Source: CBDBND01 sp965262665 (GTDB taxonomy: Bacteria > Pseudomonadota > Alphaproteobacteria > Rhodospirillales > Rhodospirillaceae). From it: DNA of 64,000 nt. A program made the position numbers and the translations under genes. The notes under the pieces were generated by a model. That model saw nothing but the letters and a program-made list of their open reading frames with translations. It was not told the DNA's origin and did not search any database. This document shows positions 37,326-45,912 of this stretch, in pieces. Each line of letters starts with the position of its first letter. The first letter of the stretch is position 1. The stretch spans positions 3,534,001-3,598,000 of the forward strand of contig CBDHFR010000004.1 in assembly GCA_965262665.1 (NCBI GenBank), written 5' to 3'.

Positions 37326-38743
37326 CCGCGAGCTGGCCTCGTCGGCAAGGTCGCGTTGTCGCCCATTCCCAACCGGCTGTGGTCTTTCCCCGAACACTCA
37401 GCGCAGTCCTCGCCCCGCGTCGGCATGTCATAACCCGCCACCGCGCGACGGGAGTTCCAGCGGAACCACCCGTCCTCAGCATCGGCGTGCTTCAGGCCAG
37501 TCAAGTGGAACAGGAAGTCGTCCGCGGCGTGCGCGCAAGCTACTGCGTTCATCGTCACCACGCTCGGCGCCGCCACGTCGGGGTCGTCCACGTACGCGTA
37601 GCCCCGCCTGGCCCCCTCCGTCACCGCTTCGTCCTGCAATCGGCCGGGACTGATGAGTCCGTTACACCAGAGGCATCCGTGTTCGGGCGTGACCATGCGG
37701 CTGACGCAAAACACGTTTCCGACCGTCCCATCCTCCGCAACCGGGATCTTGGCCCCCACCTGGATACCCGGAATCCCATACTGGTGCACAATGGCATTGA
37801 ACAGCAGCCGCGCCCCCATCGTGTCCGCAGCCAGAAATAGGAAATCGCAGTCCGTGAAACGCGCCGCGACGTCGTCCTCCAGGAAATTCCGCGGCACTGC
37901 CTCGATATGCGCGTCGCAGTTTGCACGACGAATGTTGCGGGCCGCCATCCTAACTTTGCGACTCTTCAACCGATGTGCGATCACCCGCGGCAACCATGAC
38001 GGTACGACTGCGTCGCGGCGTTGCGCAGCGATGAGCCGTGGCAGGTTCGTGTCCTCGGCCCTCTCCGGGTCTGCGAGCACGAACTCTCCAACCCCCAGCC
38101 GCCCCAGAAGTTCGGCCAACACGGAACCCGCGCCGCCCAGCCCCACGATTCCTACGCGTGTCCGCCGCATCAGCTTCTGACCGGCGTCGCCGAACAGTCG
38201 GCTCTGCCGGTCGTACATTCCGACCACGGCCGCCTTCGTCTCCGGCCTCGGAAACAACAACTGCCGTCGGTGCCCAATAATTGCCGCTTGGCTCAGCGGC
38301 GCGCGCTCGCAACCCGGAAACCACAGGTCCCCGGCAACCGCGGACCGCGCGAAGACCAGCGCGCCGACCGGCATGCCCCGCGCAATGTCGAGGAGCGCCG
38401 GGTACCCCCGTTTGTGGGATGCCATATCGGGCCCGGAGAACCCGACCGAGTCCGTACCGCCGTGGTTGTGGATCGCAAGGTAGGCCAGTCTGCGGTCTCT
38501 CGCACGCAGAATTCTGCTCTGGATGAACTCCGCCTTCAGCATGCGGTAGCCCCGCTTACCCGGCACATAGTCCACGCCGTCCTTGGCTAGATGGAGCTCT
38601 CGCGCGACTAGGCGCAGACCACGGTCCGACTCGCAGGTACCTGCCAGGATCACCGCGCCGTGTTCATCGCCATCGCCAGGGAACAGGTGCCGATGCAGCT
38701 GCGCGTAGAGCCCCGCAGGGATTGTCAGCCGCCATGGTCTCAT
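37322..38743 (-). CDS. JAB-E1 fusion: N-terminal JAMM peptidase domain, C-terminal ThiF/E1 domain
   Basis: 473 residues from ATG 38,743, chosen because it gives an ATGA overlap with the E2 stop; an in-frame ATG at 38,761 is the alternative. Residues ~1-165 are JAB/JAMM-like: Glu in DEHGAVILAG, and HNHGGTDSVGFSGPD, an HxH...SxxD zinc site with an eight-residue spacer. Residues ~190-450 are an E1/ThiF adenylation domain: GIVGLGGAGSVLAELLGRLG, LADPERAEDTNLPRL, AADTMGARLLFNAIV. CLWC and CAEC supply a Cys4 zinc site. It would adenylate the Ubl C-terminus and also remove Ubl. Last gene of the Ubl-E2-E1 operon. Fusions like this are known from bacterial ubiquitin-like operons. Confidence 0.88.
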   Translation of the reverse strand: MRPWRLTIPAGLYAQLHRHLFPGDGDEHGAVILAGTCESDRGLRLVARELHLAKDGVDYVPGKRGYRMLKAEFIQSRILRARDRRLAYLAIHNHGGTDSVGFSGPDMASHKRGYPALLDIARGMPVGALVFARSAVAGDLWFPGCERAPLSQAAIIGHRRQLLFPRPETKAAVVGMYDRQSRLFGDAGQKLMRRTRVGIVGLGGAGSVLAELLGRLGVGEFVLADPERAEDTNLPRLIAAQRRDAVVPSWLPRVIAHRLKSRKVRMAARNIRRANCDAHIEAVPRNFLEDDVAARFTDCDFLFLAADTMGARLLFNAIVHQYGIPGIQVGAKIPVAEDGTVGNVFCVSRMVTPEHGCLWCNGLISPGRLQDEAVTEGARRGYAYVDDPDVAAPSVVTMNAVACAHAADDFLFHLTGLKHADAEDGWFRWNSRRAVAGYDMPTRGEDCAECSGKDHSRLGMGDNATLPTRPARG

Positions 38744-39132
38744 GTCTGGCTCTTCATCCACGTGACCACCTTCAACAGCTTCAACGCCGCCGTGTCCGTC
38801 TCCGGGTTCAGCCTGTTCGAGCGCCGCGAGATCTGGATCGCCGGCTGACCTCGGAACGATGCCGTCCCGAACCCGCCGCCCAAGCCGCCCCCGTCCGATC
38901 GCGCCAAGTCCGGGTTCGTGAAATGCGGGTATACGTCAGCGTACGGGTACTGGAACGTAATCTGGAAGCCGAGCCAGACTTCGACCTGCGCGTAGGGGCA
39001 TCCCATGGGGACGCCCCTGACCACCACGACCGCTCCGCCGGAACCGTCGGGTTCCACCTCCACGTCGCACCCCTCGAACGTGCAGCGAATCTCCTCGATG
39101 GACTTCACCACCGCTGGGGTGATCGTGCTCAC
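38740..39132 (-). CDS. E2/UBC-like protein
   Basis: 130 residues from GTG 39,132, overlapping the Ubl stop (GTGA). The core resembles prokaryotic E2-like families found beside multiubiquitin genes: VEVWLGFQITFQYPYADVYP, HFTNPDLARSDGGGLGGGFG, GQPAIQISRRSNRLNPETDT, LLKVVTWMKSQ. Cysteines occur only at 17, 22 and 45, before the YPHF segment; no Cys follows where the E2 nucleophile normally lies, but His70 is in the conserved position. I recall a Pfam E2 family (Prok-E2_E) defined as lacking the cysteine; membership needs a profile search. Its job is to pass or position Ubl between E1 and target. Confidence 0.75.
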   Translation of the reverse strand: MSTITPAVVKSIEEIRCTFEGCDVEVEPDGSGGAVVVVRGVPMGCPYAQVEVWLGFQITFQYPYADVYPHFTNPDLARSDGGGLGGGFGTASFRGQPAIQISRRSNRLNPETDTAALKLLKVVTWMKSQT

Positions 39133-39398
39133 GAATTGTCGTCGTTCTCAATCGCCAGGAAGCGCTCGCTCTCATGCACCACGATCTCCTCATTGTCCCC
39201 GACCAGCTTCGTCTTACCGCCGCCAAGCTCGATGCTGAGCACGAAGTCCTCCTTGATGTTCACGTCCTGCTCAATGGCCGCCTTCTTGATGCTCGCACCC
39301 GTCTGCTTCGCGCCCTCGAGCACCACCGACTTGTCGTTAACCGTGACGTCGAACTTGCCGTCGCCGCCCACCTTCTGCACTTCTTGTTCGTTTGCCAT
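39129..39398 (-). CDS. Ubiquitin-like protein (multiubiquitin-type, single domain)
   Basis: 89 residues, first gene of the operon, RBS GAGGTG. After a 12-residue lead it forms one beta-grasp of the multiubiquitin family: KFDVTVNDKSVVLEGAKQTG, ASIKKAAIEQDVNIKEDFVL, SIELGGGKTKLVGDNEEIVV, HESERFLAIENDDNS. There is no C-terminal Gly-Gly: it ends Asn-Asp-Asp-Asn-Ser, so conjugation would need trimming or a non-glycine tail. Family members often carry several tandem domains; this has one. Translationally coupled to the E2 by GTGA. Confidence 0.8.
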   Translation of the reverse strand: MANEQEVQKVGGDGKFDVTVNDKSVVLEGAKQTGASIKKAAIEQDVNIKEDFVLSIELGGGKTKLVGDNEEIVVHESERFLAIENDDNS

Positions 39399-39480
39399 AT
39401 CTACACCTCTTTCATTATTGGCGTTGAATTGCTACAATGCAATATATCGATATTGACTATGAGTTGCAAGAGTGAAATAG
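39399..39480. promoter_or_regulatory. Divergent control region between Ubl operon and XRE regulator
   Basis: 82 AT-rich bases between two divergent starts. Two symmetric sites are visible: ATTGC-N6-GCAAT (39,428-39,443) and ATATCGATAT (39,444-39,453), back to back. Both are plausible operators for the XRE protein encoded next door. TTGAAT (39,425) and GATATT (39,449), 18 bases apart, could be the plus-strand promoter. Confidence 0.55.
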
Positions 39481-39861
39481 ATGGATGACCGCACGAACCG
39501 TTTCGACGTCGCCGCGCTGCATGCCGCCATGGACTCCGAGCGACGTTCCCGGCGCCTAACCTGGAAGGAAGTAGCGGCAGAGGCAGGCGTCAGCGCATCT
39601 ACGCTCACCCGCCTGTCACAGGGCCGTCAGCCTGATGTCAACAGCCTGGCCGCGCTCACGGGCTGGCTTGGCATGTCCGCGGACCATTTCATGCGTGGCG
39701 AACATATCGTGCAGTTCGGCGCCGCAAGCCCCCTCGCCCAGATCTCGTCCATCATCCACCGCGACCCCCACCTCAGTCCCGAGGGGAGCGTCGCACTCGA
39801 GGAGTTGATCAGGGCGACGTACGCGCGCCTCAGGACAGACGGGGACACGCCAGCGGACTGA
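39481..39861 (+). CDS. XRE-family transcriptional regulator
   Basis: 126 residues. HTH_3 domain at about 12-66: RRSRRLTWKEVAAEAGVSAS, TLTRLSQGRQPDVNSLAALT, GWLGMSADHFMRG. The C-terminal half (SSIIHRDPHLSPEGSVALEE then LIRATYARLR) is helical and may dimerise. Divergent from the Ubl operon with paired palindromes between, so probably its repressor and its own. A terminator-like hairpin follows. Confidence 0.85.
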   Translation: MDDRTNRFDVAALHAAMDSERRSRRLTWKEVAAEAGVSASTLTRLSQGRQPDVNSLAALTGWLGMSADHFMRGEHIVQFGAASPLAQISSIIHRDPHLSPEGSVALEELIRATYARLRTDGDTPAD

Positions 39862-39896
39862 CCCGAGTCACGGAATCACCGTGCCGATCGGTTGAG

Positions 39897-39930
39897 CGGC
39901 GCACTCCAACCGGTGCGCGCTTTGTTCTTC
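39897..39930 (+). terminator. Probable terminator after XRE gene
   Basis: Stem GCGCAC / GTGCGC with an 8-base loop, followed by GCTTTGTTCTT. The stem is short, so confidence is moderate. Confidence 0.5.
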
Positions 39931-40659
39931 GGTCACCGTGCGCGATCAGCATATGCCAATTCTAAACAATCTGGGTCTGTGCACGGGAGCCGACAAGTTG
40001 CTCTACTTTGAGAAGCACTTTCAGGCCGAGGTGGAACGCGGTTGGCAGGATGAATCCTTCATCGCCGTCATCTTGCTGATCCACGAACCGGCATCGAAAC
40101 GGCTTTGTCACGTTAACCGGATTCAACCCAAACCTCGGTAAATTGGCGATGGCTGCTCTACGCAATGTCAATGGCTTAGCCTCATGGAACATACCGAAAA
40201 CAGCTTACAATCACTTAACGTGACAATGCCCTCGACGGCATTGAACCACGAGCACGCCAGGCGTGACAGTAAAATGGATGCCGGCACGCATAGCACAGAC
40301 TCGCATGACACCGCACAATACGGAATCCCAAAGCGGACTCTTTCGTCCCGGTCAATCCACTAGCTGCATTTGTCAAAACGGCAAGTCATCGTCATCTAAG
40401 GGGGGACTTGTTGGTCTTTAGCTGCCGAATATCCGAAGCCGTTGAGGCTGCATCCCCGCCAATATCACTATCCGGAGGGAATCCGATCATCTACTTCCTG
40501 AATTGCCATGCATCTTGCTCGTCGCAGCACGCAAGAGGCACTGGCTCGCCATTCATAGCGGCTTCCACCAGCCAGGGCGCGGGTAGGGGGCGGTCGCCTT
40601 GCCGAGAAGAATTCGAGCCTCGTGGCCGGTAGTTTGCTTCATGATAAGATCTGTGACGA
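39931..40659. other. Spacer with IS relics, no intact gene
   Basis: Holds the IS630 end copy at 40,249-40,366 (next entry). At 39,950-40,190 two overlapping opposite frames of 67 and 76 codons look like shadows of one IS gene fragment that I could not name. The last 280 bases before the YhaN-like gene show nothing recognisable. Confidence 0.4.
40249..40366 (-). repeat. Inverted second copy of an IS630 terminus
   Basis: On the minus strand this repeats 18,101-18,207 with about 95% identity (shared runs include CCGCTTTGGGATTCCGTATT and CGGCATCCATTTTACTGTCA). It covers the element end and the first codons of the transposase only. Confidence 0.85.
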
Positions 40660-43600
40660 TCAGTTGCCGTCCGTCGTTGCCAGGGGGTCGGGAAGTTCGT
40701 GGATACTGACGTCAGGGCAGACATCATGGGCGATACCGCAGAGATGCCGATGGTGGCCGAGATAGATGACCTGCCCTACCTTGGCCATTTCAGCGAATAG
40801 GTGAAACGCTTCTCGTGCGCGAAAATCGTCGGAAGTTTCCAATATGTCATCGGCGATGAACGGCACGGGGCCGTGGAGGTTGACGAATTCCAGGTAGCCC
40901 GCGACGCGCAAGGAAAGATAGAGTTGGAAGCGTGCGCCCTTGGACATCTGAGAAGCGATCTTCGCACCTCCGCCGGCGGGAATACCAATCAGCACTTCAC
41001 CTTTTTCGGTTAACTGGGCATCTAATCTGGAATAAGCGCCGCGGCTGATCGTGCGAAAAGCGTCCGAGGCACGTTGCAGCATCGAAGTGCGGTGTTCGTC
41101 GCGGTATGCTCTCAACGCCTGCTCGGCGGCTTCTATCCCGATCGCGGTACGAACGTAATCGTGCGCACGCTCCTGTATATCAACTAAACATGTGCGGCGC
41201 TCCCCTTCGATGCGCGCGACCGCTCCGTCTCCACCTGTCGCGTTAACTCGTTCCTTAGCGCTTTCGAGGGCGTGATAGAGCTCCTGCGTTCGCTTCGTGG
41301 CATCGGCCAAGCGGGCCTCGAATTCGACGATCTGCCTGTCGAGCTCGTCAGGACTGGCATTTGCGAGGGCTGCTTCGGCCGCGTCGAGCGATGTGGCCTT
41401 CATCGCCTCAACCAAGCTAGCTTCGCGGACCGAGAGGTCGTTGCGGAGCGTGTCCCGTCGGGCGACCTTTTGCAATCCTTCGTTCACGGCTCGAAGGGAG
41501 TCCGCACCAAAGGCCTCGAACATCGCCGTGGCGACTGCCTGCAATTCGGCCAAGTCGCTTTCGAAGGTCGCGATTTCTGTGGAAAGGTCACCGATCTTCT
41601 TGTTCAGGCCTTCGCGTGTTGTTCGGTTGGCGATTGCTGTTGCAAGACGGGCCTTCAGACCATCGCCCTGCGCTACCGGGTGCTGAGAATCGAACACGCC
41701 GCCAAGCTTCTCAATCAGAGACTTCACCTCTTGTGCATGGGCGGTCTGGTCGCGTTCCATTCTGTGAACTCGATCGCTCATCTCGTTGTGCTTGGACAGA
41801 GTGGTGTCCAGAACCGCCACGTCTTCGAGAATGCGCCGGACCGCCGAGGTGGTGAGCTCTGGATCTATCGATGCGAGCCAGCAACCGGACAACGCAGCCG
41901 TCCAGCCGTCACACCACGCCGCGTCGTCCTCAGCGGCCCGGCGCGCATCTTGGTCGCGACGGCTGAGTTCTGCTTTCGCGTGGTCCAGCCGCTGGGTCGC
42001 CGCAGCCAACGCGGCACGACGTTCCGTGCGGAGCGACACCTCCTGGCGTGCAGACTTCACGAGCGTTTCGAGGTTGGTGTCCGCACCGTGTGGGTATCGC
42101 GCTGCCGCCAAGGCGCCTACAAGGCGTTCGCGATACTGGGCGGATTCTTGTTGGGCGCGAACGATCTCGCCGCTCTCGCGGTGCATTTGAGCAAGGGTGT
42201 CGAGGATACCTGCGCGCCGCTCCATCCAGCCCATCAATTTGGGAAGAGTGATATCCCGGGGCATGCCTTGAACGCCCGTGCAGGACATGGTTGCAACTGC
42301 GGAGGCAATCCGATCCCGGACGCCCTGCTGCTTCCCGTGTGCCAGTGTAAGCTCTGCCTCGCTGCGTTCGATGTCAGCCTTTACGTTTCGCAGTGCCTCG
42401 GTGGCTTGACGAAGTTCGGCAAGCGCTGTCGCTTGCGCGATCCGGCTGGCTGTTGCGGCATCATCTTCCTTCAACCGCTCCTCGAACCTATCGGCGGACT
42501 CATTGTCCAGTACAGCACGGTGCCGCGTCCACGCGTCGTCCCTGAGGGTGCGCACTCGCTCGGCTGCCTCATCTCCGATGATACCGGTCTCGGTGCCTCG
42601 GCGATCAATGAGCGCGGATAGGCGATGGCGCTCCGTCACGTGCCTCAAGGTATCGAGCTGAATACGCTCGATACCTCTTGCCGCTTCGTCAAGAATTGCG
42701 CCCCAATCCTGCAACTCCTTTTGTTCGGGGACATGAACCCGAGCGAGCGCTTCGTCCTCGCCGCTCCAGGGGTGTAATTCCGCGAGCTGACCGTCTAGCT
42801 CAGCTTGTAGGGATCGGTGCCGCGCGGTGTGCAAAGTGAGGCGCGCCGCGAAATCGTCGGACTGGATTTCGTCGATTATGTCGTGTAAGCGCTGGGTGGC
42901 GTTGTCATCGACGCCCGCCTTCTCCGCTGCCTCGTTGAGCACGTCGCCGGCTGTTAAGAGGGCGGCTTTCGTGGTGTCCACCTCTTGCGCCGACGCCCTT
43001 AGCCGTTCTTCGATGCCTGATCGACGTTCGATCAGTTCGTTGAGCACACCTATTGTGCCTGCTGGCACAACAAGGGATCGGGGATCCGTGTTGGGAGCCT
43101 TGTCCAAGCGCCTGACGATTGCGACAATTGTGTTCTCGTGTTCGGCGAGACTGGCTCGACGCCTAGGCAGGTCGTCTTCGGCCGTGACATACCGAGCGCG
43201 CGTCCAGTCGAGCTGGCCAAGGCGGTCCTCAAGCTCGAGGATCGCGTTGTCGAGGGCCAAAGCTTCTCTTTCTTCACTCAGCTTTTGTTCCTGGCTCCGG
43301 AGGCCCTTGATCCGCTCATTGAGCCTTGGTACCTCAGCGATGAGGTCTTCGATCTGCGTGAACCAGACTCTTGGTGCCTCGGGCAATGCCACCAGATCGG
43401 CAAGTTCGGCACGCAGTGGGCGGATTTCCGCAAGCCGGCGCAGCCCATCGATGCGGCGCAGCGTGTCTTCACGATCCGCTTCGAGCTTGGCGCGCGATGC
43501 CATTGCTTCGTCGTAGGCGGTGGTCGCCGCATCGCGGTCGGCGACGAGGCGTGCAAATGCGCTCGCCGCGGTATCGAGCCCTTTTTTCTGTCGGTCTAGA

Positions 43601-44178
43601 TCTTCGAGCTGGAGCCTGAGCGAGTGGAGTTCGGTACTGCGGCTTCTCGTCTTGTGGAAGCCCTGCGCGGCGTCGCGAAGCCTGTTGAGTGTTCTGCTCA
43701 GCTCGACAAGTCCGGCGCCGGTACCGAAAAGAAGCCGGCCTAGATCGCCTTCGCTTCTAAGGATTTCTTCGCCGCCAGCTTCGAGGGTGTCGTCGTCGAG
43801 AGAGAACATAGCCCTATAGGTTTCGTGGTTCATGCCACCCAAGGCGTTCGTAATTACTCCGTCCGACACCGGGCTACCGCTACCGTCGAGCAGGCTGCCC
43901 TCACGCCTTCGGACTCGGACGAAATGCCTGGTGGTGCCTTCGATATTCAGATCCGCTTCGACCTGCATGGCTTCGTATCCATGCGCGAATCCGTAAGGAC
44001 TGCGGTGCTCGAACGCGAAAAGAAGGTCGAGGAAACCCGCCAGCGCCGTAGATTTCCCAGACTCGTTGGGCCCGTAGACAACGTGCAAGTCTGGTTTGCC
44101 TTGCGCCGTTTCTCCGAAGTCCATCACATGGTCGGTGAAAATGCCGTACCGGGTTAGGCTAAGGCGATTGAGGCGCAT
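40660..44178 (-). CDS. YhaN/SbcC-like coiled-coil ATPase
   Basis: SMC/Rad50-type ATPase of 1,172 residues from ATG 44,178, whose ATG overlaps the stop of the preceding nuclease gene (TGATG). N-terminal Walker A in VVYGPNESGKSTALAGFLDL with the YhaN-type AAA_27 start (LNRLSLTRYGIFTDHVMDFG); about 900 residues of coiled coil broken near the middle (MSCTGVQGMPRDITLPKL); C-terminal half-site with signature region ASQMSKGARFQLYLSLRVAG and Walker B GPVPFIADDILETSDD, H-loop IYLGHH. It would pair with the YhaO-like nuclease to process DNA ends or structures. In-frame and intact. The location on an island suggests a repair or defence role. Confidence 0.88.
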   Translation of the reverse strand: MRLNRLSLTRYGIFTDHVMDFGETAQGKPDLHVVYGPNESGKSTALAGFLDLLFAFEHRSPYGFAHGYEAMQVEADLNIEGTTRHFVRVRRREGSLLDGSGSPVSDGVITNALGGMNHETYRAMFSLDDDTLEAGGEEILRSEGDLGRLLFGTGAGLVELSRTLNRLRDAAQGFHKTRSRSTELHSLRLQLEDLDRQKKGLDTAASAFARLVADRDAATTAYDEAMASRAKLEADREDTLRRIDGLRRLAEIRPLRAELADLVALPEAPRVWFTQIEDLIAEVPRLNERIKGLRSQEQKLSEEREALALDNAILELEDRLGQLDWTRARYVTAEDDLPRRRASLAEHENTIVAIVRRLDKAPNTDPRSLVVPAGTIGVLNELIERRSGIEERLRASAQEVDTTKAALLTAGDVLNEAAEKAGVDDNATQRLHDIIDEIQSDDFAARLTLHTARHRSLQAELDGQLAELHPWSGEDEALARVHVPEQKELQDWGAILDEAARGIERIQLDTLRHVTERHRLSALIDRRGTETGIIGDEAAERVRTLRDDAWTRHRAVLDNESADRFEERLKEDDAATASRIAQATALAELRQATEALRNVKADIERSEAELTLAHGKQQGVRDRIASAVATMSCTGVQGMPRDITLPKLMGWMERRAGILDTLAQMHRESGEIVRAQQESAQYRERLVGALAAARYPHGADTNLETLVKSARQEVSLRTERRAALAAATQRLDHAKAELSRRDQDARRAAEDDAAWCDGWTAALSGCWLASIDPELTTSAVRRILEDVAVLDTTLSKHNEMSDRVHRMERDQTAHAQEVKSLIEKLGGVFDSQHPVAQGDGLKARLATAIANRTTREGLNKKIGDLSTEIATFESDLAELQAVATAMFEAFGADSLRAVNEGLQKVARRDTLRNDLSVREASLVEAMKATSLDAAEAALANASPDELDRQIVEFEARLADATKRTQELYHALESAKERVNATGGDGAVARIEGERRTCLVDIQERAHDYVRTAIGIEAAEQALRAYRDEHRTSMLQRASDAFRTISRGAYSRLDAQLTEKGEVLIGIPAGGGAKIASQMSKGARFQLYLSLRVAGYLEFVNLHGPVPFIADDILETSDDFRAREAFHLFAEMAKVGQVIYLGHHRHLCGIAHDVCPDVSIHELPDPLATTDGN

Positions 44179-45443
44179 CAGTCGGTGCTTACGTCGCGGA
44201 CCGCGTGCAAATGGGCGAGAACGGTCTCGCAACCCTCGCGGATCATGTCGTCGAGGATTTGGTTGCGCTTCTCTTCGCTATCGCCGAATAGACCGCGCGC
44301 CGCCGGCGGCAAGGCCTTTTCGATTTCTTCCACGATGTCGAGGGCATGACGCCGAAAGGACTCTGAAGGAGCGATCTTTGCCTGGATCGTCTCCGCAATT
44401 TCTCCAAATGGCCCGATGACGGGTTCACTTGGGGGACTCACAGCCAGCTCGACTTTCTCGATCCAGGTTCGGCCGACCATGCCAGCTTGGTGTACGGCTT
44501 CGACATTCACGAGTTCTGGATCACGTCGCAACCGCCAGGCGAGCTCAGTCAAACCTCGGAGCTCCAGGCGAACCACGAGCTGCTCAGACTCGGCGTCCGC
44601 GCGAGCATGGGTCAAACATGCACCGACCCGTTCGGCCATGAGGCGCTGGTCCGAAACACCGGTAAGGTCGACCAAGACTCTTTCGAATTGGGCGACGCTG
44701 GTCGTGTGAGGAAAGCAATCGACTGCGCCATCGTCTGCGACACGGACGAGCGTCACAGATTTTGATCCTGATTCGCCGATATCGCGTCCCTGGGGCATGC
44801 CCGGCATGACGATGAAAGGCTTCCGGCTATACACCTCCCGCGTGTGAAGATGTCCCAAGCACCAATAGTCGAAGCCAGCATCGGTCAGTTGAGCAACGCT
44901 GCAGGGCGCATAGTCGTCATGGTCGGCTGATCCGCCAAGACTCGTATGAAGCAGCCCAATGTTGAAGGCGTCGGAGATAGGCACCCGGAAACGGGAAACA
45001 AGGCTCTGCGGCGCGTGAGGCTTCGCGAAACTGATGCCGTGCACGGCGATTGGGATCTCGCCCCGGCCGCTAACAAGCTCGACCGTCTCAGCTCGTCCGC
45101 CGAAGACCTTAACGCTCTCAGGTAGGGCGAGCTCTCGCGTGATCCGCGATTCAGCATCGTGATTACCGCGGACAATGAACGCACGAACACCTGCATCGTT
45201 CAATCGCTGTAACTGTGCAGCCAGAAACAGAGCCGTCTTCATCGAGGTCTGATCGCCGTCGTAAAGGTCTCCCGCTATCATCAGTGCGTCGACACGTTCA
45301 TCTAGGCAGATATCGATTGTCTTTTGGAAGGCGAGGCGGGTCGCATCGCCGACCAACTCCGCAAGGTCCGGATCGCGGAGTGCAAGTGAGCGCAACGGCG
45401 AGTCGAGGTGGATATCGGCGGTGTGAACAAAGCTAAATGGCAT
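44178..45443 (-). CDS. YhaO/SbcD-like metallophosphoesterase nuclease
   Basis: Calcineurin-fold DNA exonuclease subunit, 421 residues. Metal-binding motifs: VHTADIHLDSPLRSL, MIAGDLYDGDQTS, IVRGNHDAESRITRE, GLLHTSLGG, CLGHLHTREV. A C-terminal domain (about 290-420) ends in a helical region that may contact the ATPase coiled coil. Translationally coupled to the YhaN-like gene. Intact. An IS481/IS21/IS630 mosaic begins about 35 bases upstream of its start. Confidence 0.9.
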   Translation of the reverse strand: MPFSFVHTADIHLDSPLRSLALRDPDLAELVGDATRLAFQKTIDICLDERVDALMIAGDLYDGDQTSMKTALFLAAQLQRLNDAGVRAFIVRGNHDAESRITRELALPESVKVFGGRAETVELVSGRGEIPIAVHGISFAKPHAPQSLVSRFRVPISDAFNIGLLHTSLGGSADHDDYAPCSVAQLTDAGFDYWCLGHLHTREVYSRKPFIVMPGMPQGRDIGESGSKSVTLVRVADDGAVDCFPHTTSVAQFERVLVDLTGVSDQRLMAERVGACLTHARADAESEQLVVRLELRGLTELAWRLRRDPELVNVEAVHQAGMVGRTWIEKVELAVSPPSEPVIGPFGEIAETIQAKIAPSESFRRHALDIVEEIEKALPPAARGLFGDSEEKRNQILDDMIREGCETVLAHLHAVRDVSTD

Positions 45444-45479
45444 AGTCGGGTCAGTCGGTTCCTGTCCTAAAGTGAGTTA

Positions 45480-45912
45480 GTCGCGATGTGATCTGACACC
45501 GCTCCCTTCCCAGCAAGCTGGAATGGGAGCGGCGCATCTCTTGATGGAGATGGTGGTTGTCCGTTTTGATGGTGGTGCACACCAACCACAAAACGAGGAC
45601 ACCACGATGTTGAATACTACCGACAAGATCATCAAACACAAAACTGGATTACTGAATCTGGCCGAGGAACTGGGCAATGTGTCGAAGGCCTGCCAGGTCC
45701 CTGCCAGGTCATGGGCATGTCGCGCGACACCTTTTACCGCTACAAGGCCGCGGTTGAGGAAGGCGGCGTCGAGGCCTTGTTCGAGCGCACCCGGCGCAAA
45801 CCCAATCTTGCCAACCGCGTCGGTGAAGCCACCGAGCAGGCGGTGATCAAATCCGCGCTGGAGTTTCCGGCCTATGGTCAGGCCCGCACCTCCAACGAGC
45901 TGCGCAAGCAGG
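45480..45912 (+). mobile_element. IS481-family 5' fragment with internal short duplication
   Basis: From ATG 45,607 LNTTDKIIKHKTGLLNLAEE, LGNVSKACQV, then a short tandem duplication (GCCAGGTCCCT GCCAGGTC) shifts the frame, after which MGMSRDTFYRYKAAVEEGGV and EQAVIKSALEFPAYGQARTS continue. It breaks off after NELRKQG at about 45,912. HTH region of IS481 transposases only; the DDE domain is lost. Confidence 0.8.

Noticed and set aside
39938..40192. Overlapping opposite frames of 67 and 76 codons
   Set aside because: They look like an IS gene fragment and its shadow, but I could not identify the family, so no gene is called.
41272..42621. A 449-codon plus-strand frame opposite the YhaN-like gene
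   Set aside because: Antisense shadow of a gene with Walker motifs and coiled coil; no ribosome site or family pattern.
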